Counted from the first letter of the stretch, positions 24,720 through 37,485 are shown. The stretch: DNA of 64,000 nucleotides from Ophioderma brevispina (GCA_023653785.1 JAMKCH010002965.1:62001-126000), one strand, 5' to 3'. Numbers and translations: made by a program. Notes: a model not told the origin generated them from the letters alone.

Positions 24720-27700
24720 TTATGGGCTCAAGAATAATACATATATACGAGGAAAATGGAGAGGCTTGCCAGTTTGCCGCACGGCCAGGGCCGTAAAGGA
24801 TATATTATAGGAAATTATTAGGATTATTATCTTATATGTTTTGGAATATTACCTATAGCAATTTAAAAGGAGGGTTGGCCCAGGAGCCGCCATACCACAG
24901 CAGATATGTACTATATTATTATTGATTTAATATAGAACTATGGTTTGGAAATTACCTATAACATAACATGGATAGCTTGCACATGCCGCAATGCACAGGC
25001 GTAAATGACTATATTGTCTTACTTATTATATTAAGATTATTTTTATGTGTTTGGAATATACCTATATGATAACATGGAACGGTTTTTGGGCCCAGAGATG
25101 CCGTGAATGCCCCGTCCGGAGGTTAGATGTATATGATTAGTATTTTTATATAAGATAGTATGTTAATTATTATTATTGATTAGATTATGTTATTGGCATA
25201 TTACCCTATTACATTAACATGGATTGGATGCCACGTTTTCCGGCAATGGCACCGGCGGAAAGGATATATTATATTACATTATTCTTATATTATATCTTAT
25301 ATGTTTTGAATAGTACCTATATGCATTTACCAAGGATTAGGTTTGGGCCCAGATGCCGCAGGCCACAGACAGATATGACTAATTGGAGTATAGTATATTA
25401 ATATATACTATTATGTTTTGGGACTACCTATTATATACATTAACGGATAGGCTTGCCACATCTGCTGCAATGCCACAGGCCGTAACGTCGTAACGTAAAC
25501 GGATATATTAATTACTTATTATTATTATTATTATTATGATTAGCTTTATGTTTTGGGATATTACCTATATGCATTACAAGGATAGGTATGGGCCCAGATG
25601 CCGCAATGCACAGACGGATTATGTACATATTATTATTAGTATAATATTGTGCACCATAATTTTTGTTTATTTTGGAATATTACATATATAAATTAAACCC
25701 AGGGATAGGCCTGTCACATATGCCGCAATGCAACAGCCGTAAAGCATATTATATTTATTATAATTATATTATTCTTATCTTGATATGTTTTGGAATATTA
25801 ACTAGAGGCATTTACAAGGATTTAGGATTGGGCCCAAGATGCTCGCAATGCACAGACAGATGTATAGATTATTATTATATGATTATATTATTAATATTTT
25901 ATTGGAATAGACGTATATACATCACATGGATAGGCTTGCACCTATGCCGTAATGTCACGGCCGTCAAAAGACTATTATTATAAAATTCATTATGATTAAA
26001 TGAATATATTAATATTGTTATTGGATATTAGTATAGACATTAAACATGGATAGGCTTGCAAATATGCCGTAATGTCACAGGCCGTAAAGGCTCGTATTAT
26101 ATACATATTATTATATTATCTTATTATGTTGTGGAATATTAAATATATGCATTAACATGGAAAGGTTTTGGGCCCAGATACCGCAATGGCCCAGCCGATA
26201 GGGACAGTAGATTCTTATATATTATTAATATTCATGTTATGTTGGATCTTACGTGAACATTAAAATGGATAGGCATGCCACTATGCCGCAATGTCACAGG
26301 CCGGAAAGGCCTATTATTATATTACATTATTTATATAGCTTTATTATGTTTGGAATATATATATATGAATTACAAGGATAGGATTGGGACCAGATGCCGC
26401 AATGCCACAGGAACCGATAGGTCTATTATTTATATATTTTATTATTATTTTAATATTATTTGATTGGTTATTTGGAATATTACCTATTACATTAACATGG
26501 ATAGGCTTGCCACGTGTTGCGCAATGGCACAGCCGTTAAGACCATTATATCTGACATTATTATTGTTGTATCTTTATTATGTTTTGGACTATTACCTATA
26601 TGCATTACAAGGATGGATGGGCCCAAGTGCCGCAATGCAAAGACAGTATGATATCTTATTATTATGTTTTGGAATAGTACCTATATGCATTTACATGGCT
26701 AGGTTGCCCCATCTGCCGCAATGCAGGTAAGACTCTATTATATTACATTATTGAGTAATTTATAGCTTATTTGTTTGGAATATGACCATTTTTGCATTTA
26801 CAAGGTAGGTGGGCCCAGAGCCGCATGCACAGGACCGATATGTACTATATTATAGTATTATATCATGATGATTCTGATATTCTGTTATTTGGCATATTAC
26901 ATTCATAATAAATACATGGATATGCTTGTCCATCTGCCGCAAGCAAAGCGTAAAGGAATATTATTAGATTCTCTTATATTATTATAGTTATTATGTTTGG
27001 AATATTACTATATGCATTTGCAAAAGGATAGGATTGGGCCAGAGCCGGCAATGCCCACAGACCAGATATGTACATATTATTATTATTATTAATATTATTA
27101 ATATGTTTTGGAATAGACGTAGATTACATAAACATGGATAGGATTGCCACATATCCGCATGCACAGGCAGTAAAAGGATATTATTAATTATTTATTTGAT
27201 TCTATATCTTTATTATGTTTTGGCATATTACCTATATGCATTAAAATGAAGTTTGGGCCCACATGCCGCAATGCCACAGACCGATAGGTACTATTATAAT
27301 ATTTTATTCTTATTAGTATTATTTGATATTCGTATGTTAATTATTATTATGATTTGTTATTGGAAATAACTATATTACATAAACATAGGATTAGGCTTGC
27401 CACGTTTGCCGCCATGGCACAGCCGTAAAGGGATATTATTCTATTACATTTATTATTAGTATTATCTTTATTATGTTTGGGAATATTACCTATATGCATT
27501 ACAAGGATAGGTGTGGGCCCAGATGCCGCATACCACAACAGACAGATATGTACTATCTTATTATTAGTATTATTAATATATATTATATTATGTTTTGGAA
27601 CATTACCTATCCTTACATTAAATGGATAGGTTGCCACACTCCGCAAGGCAACCAAGGCCGTAAGGATTTATGTATAAATTCTTATTCTTAGTAGTATATT

Positions 27701-28700
27701 ATTAGCTTTAGTTTGGAATATTAGCCTAATGGCATTGAAAAGGATAGGGTTGGCCCCAGATACCGCAATGCCACAGACATATATGTACTATCTGATTATG
27801 ATTATGTGATATGTTCTTGGAATATTACAGATAATTAGACATTACTGGATAGGGTTGCCACATATGCCGCAATTTCACAGGCCGTAAAGGACTTATTATT
27901 ATCTTATAGTAATTATTATTATTATTTTATTGTTTTGGAAGAGTACTATATGCATTACAAGGATGGATTGGGCACAGATGACGCAATGCCAACAGACAGA
28001 TATGTAAATATATTATTATTATTATTCTATCTATCTTGTATTTGGAATCTTACGTAATACATTACTGGAGAGGCGTGCCAATAGGCCGCCAATTGTCACA
28101 GGCCAAAGGGACTAGTATGTATCCATTATTTATTAGTAGTATGATCTTGATTATGTTTTGGAATAGTACCTGATGCATTACATGGAAGGTTTTGGGCCAG
28201 TGCCGAAATGCACAGACGAGAGTACACTATTATGATATATTATTAATATCAGTGATTGGGAATATTATATTATATATACGTTACTGGGATGGCTTGCCAC
28301 ATTTGCCGCAAGGCCACAGGCCGTCCGTTAAAGGACTATAATATTACATATATATTATCATCTTTATTATGTTGGGAATCTTACTTAACGCATTACATGG
28401 ATAGGTTTGGCCCAGATTGCCGCAAGCCACAGACAAGATTACTATATATATATTATTAGATTATTATGATGCTTAGTATAGTTTTATATTATCGGATTTG
28501 TTATTGGCATATCAAGTTATATATTTTATCGGTGGGCTGGTGTGCAAGATAGCACAGTGCAACAGCATAACCTAAAAATGACTATTATTATGAGTTATTA
28601 TAGGATAGCATTAGTTTACCTAATTGTTGGAATACATATTATATTCGGATAGGGGTGCCCCACCAAATAGCACCAGTGCACCAGTCCAAAAATGGACTTC
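24720..28700 (+). repeat. two-monomer alternating satellite, about 35 monomers
   Basis: Monomers of about 115 bp come in two types. Type A has ACAAGGATAGG..TTGGGCCCAGATGCCG and ends CACAGACAGATATGTAC. Type B has AACATGGATAGGCTTGCCAC, then TGCCGCAATG and CACAGGCCGTAAAGGA. Both are joined by TATTATTATTA linkers and TGTTTTGGAATATTACCTAT. A and B alternate regularly at a dimer period near 230 bp (A monomers at about 25347, 25587, 25830, 26385, 26620 and 27035). One register slip gives B-B at about 25930-26055. The last two monomers, near 28525 and 28655, are diverged. Open frames here are by-products of the repeat. Confidence 0.9.
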
Positions 28701-31596
28701 GATTCGTTTACATTTTGAAAAAAACTCCACTTTTAAAATAATTCATTAAATTAAATATTTTTAATATAACTTTTGTACTCTCGTGATCTCGTACATGACG
28801 GTAGAACCGTAATTATTTTAACACAAATACAGTATACTCAGCGTCCATAAATTGCAAGAAGATAATAAAGTGAAGTTTTTGTAAATAAATCGGATAATAA
28901 CTTAAAAATTCAATATCGCCCTGCTGTTTTTTTTCAGCGGCATACAAAGTTTCTATGGTTCACTGTTTGCTCCAGGTTTCGTGGTAGGTAGGTTTGTATT
29001 GTGTTTTAAAACATGAAATCTTGCTGAACCAAAGTAACTGTGGTCTCAAAGCGATCTGAATTTCTGATTTAAGACATTGAACTTTTTCACTCAGCATTTT
29101 CTTTTGTTCATGGATAGTATTGTATAATGACGCAAATTACTCTCTCCACCTGTATTGGTGAACATAATTTGGTGTTAAATGTTTGTAATCAAATCACTGC
29201 TGAAGACCATGTTACCTATGTAAGCGAGCATCTTGTTTGGCTCAAAATTCGGCCAATATTTTTAAGTCTCAGACAAAATAGGGTAAACTTATTCCTAAAA
29301 AGGCAAATTGACCAAATACGTTTTCGAAGCCTGTTATTCTTACTATAGAACCTAGCAAAATGAGCAAAAAATTTCTTAACTATTTAAGTTATTTTTATTT
29401 GAATGTAGGTTGTTTGACTCACACTGTATAGTTTATATTAACAGTGATTGAGCAAATAAAACGCAAAATCTTCAAGCCGTTTTTCTCGAATGACATTTGC
29501 AAATACGCCAAATATATCGGAAAACAGTCGTAGTGCCCGTTTACATAACATCAATAATTGTCTTCAATAGAGTTGTGTATTTTGGGGCCTGGTGTATTAA
29601 TTATATTAATTCGAGTTGTTAATTGGTTTATTCGCAAATTTAAACGATTTTTATTGCTAAGACGGGTCAGAGCTCTTCTTCCTGAAGTATAAAAGAGAAT
29701 AAGTTAAAATAAATAAGTCAAACAAGCTAACAAACGACAGTAGAAACTTATGAAAGAAATCTGAAAATTTAAGAAAAGCCAACAAAACATATCATGACAT
29801 AGGTCGATAAAAGTTTTGGTTTAAGTTCGTATGTCGTAGTTAATGGAGTTTGTTCTTTGAGATGGCCATGAATCCATGAATGACACTTGACTTTGCATGT
29901 GCTTTGATTTTTTGCGATTCCACCTTAAAAAATATCGTGGAATTTGAGCTTGAATGAGCTCCAACGGCTTCATGCGCTTTGACATCTCAAATGGCTCAAA
30001 TAGGAAAATGGCGCTGAAAAAAAGGCCCCCCAAAATGGTGTGAGTGAGAGGTATAACTGATATTTTGAGATAATGATATTTTTGAAATGTACATTTGGTC
30101 TAAGCTTTAAAAATGATATTATAATTGTTTTAATTGTTAAAGGAACTCATTATGGAATAAATTCTTTTGTTTATATCGTTCTACCTCAAAATGAATGGTT
30201 CATAGGTTAACGACTAAGCTATGTCTTTTAAAGATGCATTATTGACAATACGTGTAACCAAAAGTATAAACCGATGATCATCCCGATACATATTGTTTTC
30301 ACATCCTTAACATACTTATGTATTAGGGACATCGCAAAAGAGAGGAGGGGATATGGTTACTGCAGTGTAACGAAAAGAAAACTATTACCTTGCTGACCGG
30401 GAGCCCTAAGTAGAAAATCAACTACGCTTGGTTTTTAAACGCCACGCAACATACTACATCTATTACATGGTTTCTTCATGTATTTTCTTTCAATTGTCCT
30501 CTGGTATTTATCTACGCCTCTGGTGGAGAGAAGTTGACGTGCCAATCACTCACTCAGAGCTCTTGTGGTTTCAACAATTGAGTCGGAACATGCCGCAAAG
30601 TTAGACGGGGGGTCACAGTCATCGGTAGTAATGTTCCATCTAACTGGAACACACTAATTTAATTGTACTGAGGCAGACATGCAAGGGATGGGCAGCTAGT
30701 GCGGCACCCCAGTTTATTAGTATTATGATCTATTATTCTTTTATATTGATTATTATTAGTGCACAGATTTTCCTTATTAGCGTACTTCCAATTGATCATG
30801 CGCTGGGAAAAGTACATTTAAAAATACCTTAGATTACATTATATATAATGTAATAGTTTAAAGTCAACAACGCCAAATGAATAATAAACTCTAAAAATCA
30901 AAAAATGATGTTTAAAATAATCAAATGATATCAGGACATTATTACAGGCCCGCTCTGCAGATGAAAGTTGAGTTTTACGGGCCTTTTAAACGCATTAACT
31001 GTGGATAAACGGACAACGCGAAGAAAGATGGGGAGAGCGTTCAGAGGGCGGGACCAGCAACACCAATGCTTTGTCACCAATCGATGTGATGAAAGGTTCG
31101 AGAAACACTAAGAAAAATCCCGCGAGTGGTGGTGGGATTGACTGCCCATGGACATCATAGACCTGAAGGACAAACCAACGCGCAAACCCCCAACTACCAC
31201 TTCGATACCCCCAAGGGGGTGAAATGAAGCCCATTCAAAACACCAGTGTCCGTGTCTGGCGCTGACCTGTTTGAACTTGCACGGCATATTTTAGTTTGGT
31301 GTGCGTGTCTTCCACACCTCTGTCAATCGATTACCCAACCATCCGCCCCCCTCAGTTGTTGGGTGGTGGGTGCTATTGGGTGGTTAAATTTTGTCCATAG
31401 AGGACCTGCTATCTATTGCAACTAAAATTAAAATTAATGTCTGTGATATTCCTGTGTCGTACTGGCGTGTTGGTATTTCCCTCCTGAAGGGGGGGGGGGG
31501 CAGGGCGTAAATTATTTTTGACATTGGGGGGATTGGGTTGATGAAAAGTTATGGATGAAATGGGGTTTGCTGAAAAGACCAATTACTAGCACATGC
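28701..31596. other. unassigned intergenic sequence
   Basis: No gene recognised with support. A possible acceptor (TTTTTTTTCAG at about 28927-28937) and donor-like GTAGGTAGG at about 28983 bracket a 45-bp segment, but no coding signature backs it. The 79-codon frame at 30995-31234 is unassigned. A G tract lies at 31490-31501. Confidence 0.45.
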
Positions 31597-31728
31597 AGGT
31601 CCTCTTGACTGGCCTTCGCTTGAATTTTCTTTATTGAACATCCAATTCTATAAATTGGTACCTACAGTTTAGCTTAGAATTTATGAACTTTACTCTTTCC
31701 ATTGTATCAAATATGTAGAAACTAACGA

Positions 31729-31747
31729 TGACGTCACTATGACGTCA
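31729..31747. promoter_or_regulatory. paired CRE-like sites TGACGTCA
   Basis: Two full CRE octamers, at 31729-31736 and 31740-31747. The pair is mirrored in the right arm (32464-32471, 32475-32482) and in the related arm at 39024-39042. Conservation of both octamers across three arms is seen directly; binding by CREB/ATF proteins is inference. Confidence 0.5.
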
Positions 31748-31978
31748 TAAGGTAATAAATTTTAAAATTACTGCATATAGGAAGAAACATTGATATTTTG
31801 CAAATTTACTGGCTAAAATAACATTGAACACTTAAACATTTTCCATCATGTAGAAACATTAAGACGTCATTAGAAAGTTAGTATGTGGGTATCATTGGTA
31901 TCAAAGGAAAGAAGAGGACCGGGTGTTTCGAAAGAACCGACCATGAAACAAACAGAACCCCAGACTCGAAACACCAGA

Positions 31979-32216
31979 CCGGAAGTGAATTCACTTCCGG
32001 GTCTGGTGTTTCGAGGTCTGGTCTTTCGAAACACCCGGGGGATGTTTCGAAAGACAGACCTCGAAACAACAGACCTCAGACCCGGAAGTGAATTCACTTC
32101 CGGGTCTGATGTTTCGAGGTCTGGGGTCTGTTGTTTCGAGGTCTGGTCTTTCGAAACATCCCCCGGGTGTTTCGAAACACCAGAAACACCAGACCCGGAA
32201 GTGAATTCACTTCCGG
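31979..32216. repeat. three copies of a 22-bp perfect palindrome
   Basis: CCGGAAGTGAATTCACTTCC plus GG occurs at 31979-32000, 32082-32103 and 32195-32216, embedded in a roughly 103-113-bp module of TTTCGAGGTCTGGTC blocks. Confidence 0.95.
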
Positions 32217-32612
32217 GTCTGGTGTTTCGAGGTCTGGGGTCTGTTGTTTCGAGGTCTGGTCTTTCGAAACACCCGGTCTTCGTTCTTCTTTCCTTGGATA
32301 CCAAAATGAGAGTAACCAACATCATAAACATGTCATTCTGACTCATACTGTCTCTACATGATGGAAAATGTTTTTAAGTGTTACCATGTTATTTTAGCCA
32401 GTAAATTTGCAAAAAATATCAAGTTTCTTCCTATATGCAGTAATTTTAAAATTTACTACCTTATGACGTCATAGTGACGTCATCGTTTAGTGTAATATTT
32501 TGATACAATGGAAAGAGTAAAGTTAATAAATTCTAAGCTATACTGTAGGTACCAAATTTATAGGAATTGGATGTTCAATAAAGAAAAAGTCAAGCGAAAG
32601 CCAGTCAGCCCT

Positions 32613-33711
32613 CCTGCTGAGAGGGTGATTATCGCATTATCGTAAGCCGGTAAATGGTGATTTAATAACAAAAGGCGGCAACGTGATAGGGTCTTTGAAA
32701 CTAGTGTGTTGTGGGTCCTTCCTCTATTACGTCCATGCTAGCACCAAGCTGGTCAAAGCCTAATACCTTTCTTGTGGACAATGCATGTTTCATGCCGGTT
32801 TGTTACATCAGGCAAAAAAGCGCTCTTTATAATCTATTCCCGAGTGTAATAAATTCAACATGTTCTTGCTCATTGAATGGTTCTGCTTAATACTAGTTTA
32901 ATATTGGATGCCCCTTTGTGGTTATATTTTATAAAAGTGTTTCATATTGATAGAATGATGAAATCAGGCAATTTCAAAGGGGTTACAGTGATTATGACGC
33001 CAGTGAAAAATCATGCTAGACACTTACATTGTTTCACTACGTATGTTGTAAACGAAAGATATCTGTTTCACTAGTAGTAGAAGTTCGTTCGTTTTTTAAT
33101 AAATGTTTGCAAGGAATCAATGGTCACAGCATCTGAGTGTCTGATCCGAGTGACAAATGTTGACTTACTACACGCCCTCACATCTTCACTTACGTTTTTA
33201 TTGTGTTTATTTTAGCAATTTAGGAACTTAAAAATGTACACGTACTTTTATAGCTCATTTGCTGAAGGACGCGCATCGGAGGCGGCTTATTAATTCTCAT
33301 GAATCGTATAGTCATATTTTCTGATAGGCAATAGATATTCCGAATTAAACCCAGTAAATTGAGAGTGCCCTGTTGGTAGAATTGATCAACGATTCAGAAT
33401 AATTTCAAGATGCCATCATATGTCATTAGCAGCAGTGGTTACTTGATTCTCTACCATATTAAAATAACAGGTCACGGAAATTTAAGAACTTAAGAAGAAT
33501 AATAATGGTCACAACAATCTTGATATAGCGCCTAATGTAGTGGCCTCTAGGCTCTTACTTCACATCGAAAGGGGAGCAAGTTATATCTTTTCGTGAACGA
33601 TAAAATGCAATAGATAAAAACTCTATGTAGGAAAGATTTATGGCACCACATATTGTGCTTTGATTGGATCAATATATCACTAATTTTTTTCCATATCACA
33701 TATTTTTGCAG
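32613..33711. other. probable intron and upstream flank of the receptor exon
   Basis: No exon of the receptor (TM1, TM2 or ligand-binding domain) was found here or further upstream. The last 50 bases end in a pyrimidine-rich stretch and TTTTTGCAG at 33703-33711. Confidence 0.5.
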
Positions 33712-34244
33712 GTATATACTTCCTGTGCATGATAGTGATGGTGTGCATTTCTGTTGTGGCAACTGTTTTTGTCATGCACCTTAGTGCAATATCACAACCT
33801 GTTCCAAAATGGGTGTAGCGTGTCTTCCTGCAAGTAATTCCTCGAATGATGTGTATGTCTTACAAGCAAATGGAAGACCCCATTCGATTTGAAAACGGTG
33901 ATTTACACCCTCACCTCGATATTCGTTCTTCTCAAAAGTCGGCGATGGAATCAAGTATAGAAGATCGTCAAGCTAACAAACTTATCGCTCAATCTGTTCC
34001 CAATTTTACTTCAAAAGAGTTAAGTAAGGTCGTAGCTACTCTTGATGACATCAAGAATGACTTGGATTGTAAGAATTCTGATATGATGGAGCATTTGCAG
34101 TGGAGACGCATCTCGATAATTGTTGATCGGCTTCTTTTATACATTTTCATCTCATATGCTATAATTTGCACTTTGCTTCTCACCATCGAGATTATTACCG
34201 GAAGTCAAGATGAATTTGATGCAGTTTTGCAGGACAGAAAATAA
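33712..34244 (+). pseudogene. terminal exon of a nicotinic-type Cys-loop receptor, with internal TAG
   Basis: The exon follows the acceptor TTTTTGCAG. Its first two bases complete a split glycine codon (phase 1), and it then reads IYFLCMIVMVCISVVATVFV, the third transmembrane segment. PVPKWV, TAG (33816-33818) and RVFLQVIPRMMCM follow. In nicotinic receptors this junction reads P-x-W-V-[RK]-[RK]-x-F-L, so the stop replaces one basic residue while the frame continues undisturbed. A roughly 90-residue cytoplasmic loop, an amphipathic stretch and TM4 (WRRISIIVDRLLLYIFISYA and following) end at TAA 34242-34244. Such receptors are pentameric acetylcholine-gated or related channels in the plasma membrane. 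Family identity is well supported; subunit type is not. The stop could be a real pseudogene lesion or a base error. A possible poly-A signal, AATAAA, lies at 34780-34785. Confidence 0.75.
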
Positions 34245-34405
34245 TTGGTAGCTCCCAGCACTATGACATGGAGCCACAAGTGGATAGGGTTCTGGCTAGA
34301 CGATGAATTTGATCCAGTTTTACATGACATTGGAATTAATTGGTAGCCCCCAGGATTATATAGATGACATGGAGCCACAAGTGTAGAGGATTCTTGCTAG
34401 ACGTG
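34209..34405 (+). repeat. 93-bp direct duplication at the receptor's 3' end
   Basis: GATGAATTTGATGCAGTTTT through CATGGAGCCACAAGTG (34209-34301) recurs at about 34302-34405 as GATGAATTTGATCCAGTTTT through the same end. The duplication covers the last coding codons, the stop and the start of the 3' UTR. Several substitutions separate the copies. Confidence 0.85.
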
Positions 34406-35694
34406 TAGATTACAGAAAATAATTATTATGTAGCGATACCAAAATAACAACAATAGTGTATACTCGAGTATGAGTTGTTGTGTGCGAAATTATGGCCTAT
34501 TGACCTAGATATGCCCAACCTATTTTGTAATACCCCTGTCGACACTCTTAGGTTTTATGTTTGTATATAGATGAACATTATTTTTTTTATTGTGAAAGTG
34601 CAAACATGTGCTCTGTGTGTAGGCAATGACTGAATGCTAGGCATGTGATGGCAGCAAAACATATCATAGTTCCACTGTCTTTTCCTTTGTTTATGACAAA
34701 AGACGAGATTGTTTGCACATATTCATATGATTGCCCTGGATGTGCCGAAATTAAATTGAAATCGACGAAAATGTATGGAAATAAATTCTGGGGCGAAAAA
34801 CATATTCACGAGATATGAAACATAGAAAACACGTAAGCTGAGAGTTACAAGGTTTTAACTGACATTTTGGGCTTTTGGTGAGATAAGAATTTTGAACTTT
34901 AGATTTGCTAAGCTCTAAAATGATATACAGGGTGACCCGATAAAAACTTTACCCAAAATGAAAGTGATATTTTTCAACTTTTTATAATTTGATATCTGTG
35001 GATTTTATCATAAAAATGGGTAATTGAGCATATTGCGTGAAAAAAAGCTAATTTTGTTTGAAGGTTTTCCAAGATAATGACTGGTCCAACGAACCATGAG
35101 GATGTCAGCAAAACAGACTTGTTCATGGGTATTTCATGATGGAATGATTAGTACTGTACACATCAATTGTTTTGGCAACCGGGCTTTTCAAATCTGAAAT
35201 CATAGCATGCAGTTGTGCTAAATACCAGTTTTTCTGTCTTGTGTCAGGGCGGACTTTTCAAATCTAAAATCATAGTGTAGCGTGCAGTTGTGTTTAAAGC
35301 CAGGTATCTTTCTTGAACGAGAACTTTAAACATTCAAAGTGGGTACCCTCCCAATGATTTTGTCTACGACAGACCTAATGATCGCAGGAAAGTTGCAGTT
35401 TTAGCAACTGTTACGTGCAGGTAACAATAACCTAATTGGGCCCATTTCTATTGATGGGAATTTGAATGGTTCCGGTGTGAAAGCAGATATAGTCGGGCGG
35501 GAGCCATAGTCCGGGCTACATAGACGACAACGGAATAAAGCGTGAAACTAATGTTGCGTGAGAGTCAACTGAATCAAGTGCCCTATTATATTCTTTACCG
35601 TTGTAGCCGAACCATGAGTACGGCGGACTATAATACTTCTACACGGTTTTGGGGTGGATTATCCAAAATCATTAATCAACATTTGGAACCAGAG
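34406..35694. other. 3' flank; mariner-like terminus and an inverted-repeat segment
   Basis: ATACAGGGTGACCC at about 34924 looks like the end of a Tc1/mariner-type element, but no partner end was found. The segment 35467-35580 (TTCCGGTGTGAAAGC, CATAGTCCGGGCT, ACAACGG, ATGTTGCGTGAGAG) recurs inverted at about 36680-36795. Confidence 0.5.
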
Positions 35695-35825
35695 TTGATC
35701 GGCTTTTTAACATTTTCATCTCTATGCGATAATTTGCATTTGTTTCTCTCCATCGAGATTATTACCGGAAGTAAATGAAAGGATGCAGTTTTGCAGGACA
35801 TTGAAAATAACTGGCCATGGTAACC
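35695..35825 (+). pseudogene. decayed copy of the receptor TM4-stop-3' UTR segment
   Basis: GTTGATCGGCTT, CATTTTCATCTC, ATAATTTGCA and CACCATCGAGATTATTACC-like sequence, then GATGCAGTTTTGCAGGACA, match 34121-34260 of the receptor exon. It has a 3-bp and a 1-bp deletion that destroy the frame. This is a partial tandem duplication of the last exon about 1.6 kb downstream. Confidence 0.8.
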
Positions 35826-35949
35826 CCAGTATATACTAGAGTGTGCCAAAAAAGTGAAACATTTCAACAATTTATTTGAGAAAAGTAAAAGACTAGTAAA
35901 AAGCACTTTCAAGAAAAAGTGATACAGTTTCATGGGTAGAAAGGTTTCT

Positions 35950-36000
35950 TAGCTGACATAAAAATTTTTTTTTTTCCCCCCCCCCCCCCCCCCCCCCCCA
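35950..36000. repeat. poly-T/poly-C tract
   Basis: About 12 T followed by about 30 C. Length is unreliable in any assembly. Confidence 0.9.
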
Positions 36001-36539
36001 TTCCCAAAAATAAGCAAATTAGAGCAAAATTAGGAAGACTGTCGAATTCACATTGGGCCACTACACTCTCTGTATTGGGAAGTTGTTCAGGAGAATGGCA
36101 GAGTGAAAGCTGTTGATTTCCTTGGATTTCATTGGAGTGATGTCGTATGTTGTTGGTGTTTGCTTGAGTTTTGCGGTCTTTTCTATAAGCTCACTCCATG
36201 TCTTGGTATATGTCACAATTTCATCTATTGTATTCTTGTTTGGTAAGCGAATATTGCTGAGAACACAACGATGGTTTCTGCCATGGCTTCTGGCTGAAGA
36301 AAGTGTCAATTTAATAAACACACCTTGATGGTGAATATGGCTGTTAATGGTTGCCGGGATGAGGACCATCCATCTTGAAACAATCCTAATGTGTAACGAT
36401 TTAACTTTATCTGAGGTAGAAATGCCAGATTTTTTTACAATCCATAGTACTATCTGAATCATCGAATGAATGCCTCGTATGGTACATAGTCTTTGCAAAT
36501 ATTGACACGGGAAATATTTTTACTATTTTATACCGAATG

Positions 36540-37485
36540 TTGCACTTTTGGCAAACTATGGAGATAGTGCTGCAGCCACCAACCAGTTTAGCACAGAGGA
36601 GTACCGGTGGCCGGGTGATGGCGGGAGATATTTGTCAGCCGGATGCCTCATAGTCCGGAACAATGGTGAACAATCGAGGCAATCGATTCAGTGGCTCTCA
36701 CGCAGCATTAGTTCCACGCTTTCTCCGTTGTCATCTATGGAGCCCGGACTATGAATCCAGGCGGACCATATCTCCTTTCACACCGGAATAATTATCAACA
36801 TTTGCATCATAGCTAAAATTACCCGTAGGGATGTTTTTTTTTTTTTTTTTTTTTTTTACATGGAGTTCATGAAAAACAGGTGATGATAAAATTAAACAGG
36901 TGGTGACAATTTGCATACGACGCCATTTATCAAAGTGGCAGCCATCTTAAAGCAAAAACACCATAGAGACAGTTTGGATCTTAAAATGTTTTTCTGGTAA
37001 AGGAGTTCAGTTAATATTCCCAAAAAAAAATATAACATGTTGCATGTGCAGATAGTTTCAAGATGGCGGACATCTAATTGACACCAACCTGAATCTTATT
37101 ATATATAGCCTAGGAAGATGATGGAAATCGTTCTTTGACACACAATCAACCGTCATAGGCCTATATATTACGAAATGGAAGGTTTGTATCCAATTAAAAT
37201 GTCAGCCATCTTTGAAAATATCGCACATGCAACATTATTAGTTGGGGATAATTGTTTTGAACCATTTTTTACACCAAACACTGCTGTTTTAGGTTTAAGA
37301 TTGGTTCCATTTTGAAAATGGCGTCGTATGCAAATTGCCACCACTTTGAATATTGTCACCCTTCACCCGTTTTCATGAACTCTCATCCTCCGGTCAATTT
37401 TAGCTATGATGACAAGGTTATTATTCCGGCCCTGTACCACTCTCCTAAAAATGGTTGGTGCTGCAGCACTTTATGGAGCTTTATG
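36540..37485. mobile_element. complex palindrome with a nested insertion
   Basis: The outer blocks AGTGCTGCAGCCACCAACC (about 36567) and GGTTGGTGCTGCAGCACTTT (about 37454) are inverted copies. The next pair, CATCATAGCTAAAATTACCC (about 36804) and its complement at about 37398, and the inner pair, AATTTGCATACGACGCCATT (36910) and its complement at 37314, extend the symmetry to a centre near 37.1 kb. The left arm is lengthened by 36600-36780, which matches 35467-35580 inverted. A T run lies at 36834-36857. Confidence 0.65.

Larger units (their letters stand above)
31597..32612. mobile_element. 1-kb palindromic element with three-module centre
   Basis: The left (about 31597-31910) and right (about 32280-32612) arms are inverted copies. 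Matching blocks include TCTTTATTGAACATCCAATT, ACTCTTTCCATTGTATCAA, the paired TGACGTCA boxes, TTTTAAAATTACTGCATATA and CATTTTCCATCATGTAGA. The centre consists of repeated GTTTCGAGGTCTGG and TTTCGAAACACC modules around three palindromes. One arm recurs at about 38690-39140. The ORFs across the centre on both strands are products of this symmetry. Confidence 0.8.

Noticed and set aside
25219..28459. Multiple Tyr/Ile-rich frames
   Set aside because: All lie inside the A/B satellite and follow its period.
28927..28990. Possible internal exon between TTTTTTTTCAG and GTAGGTAGG
   Set aside because: Too short, with no coding signature and no partner exons.
31870..32361. Overlapping open frames of 150 codons or more on both strands
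   Set aside because: They cross the symmetrical centre of a palindrome; mirrored frames on both strands are expected from it.
34924..34940. ATACAGGGTGACCC as a mariner-type element end
   Set aside because: No inverted partner or TA-bounded right end could be found, so no element is called.
36061..36498. 145-codon minus-strand open frame
   Set aside because: Composition is plausible, but no family motif, splice context or homologue within the window supports it.
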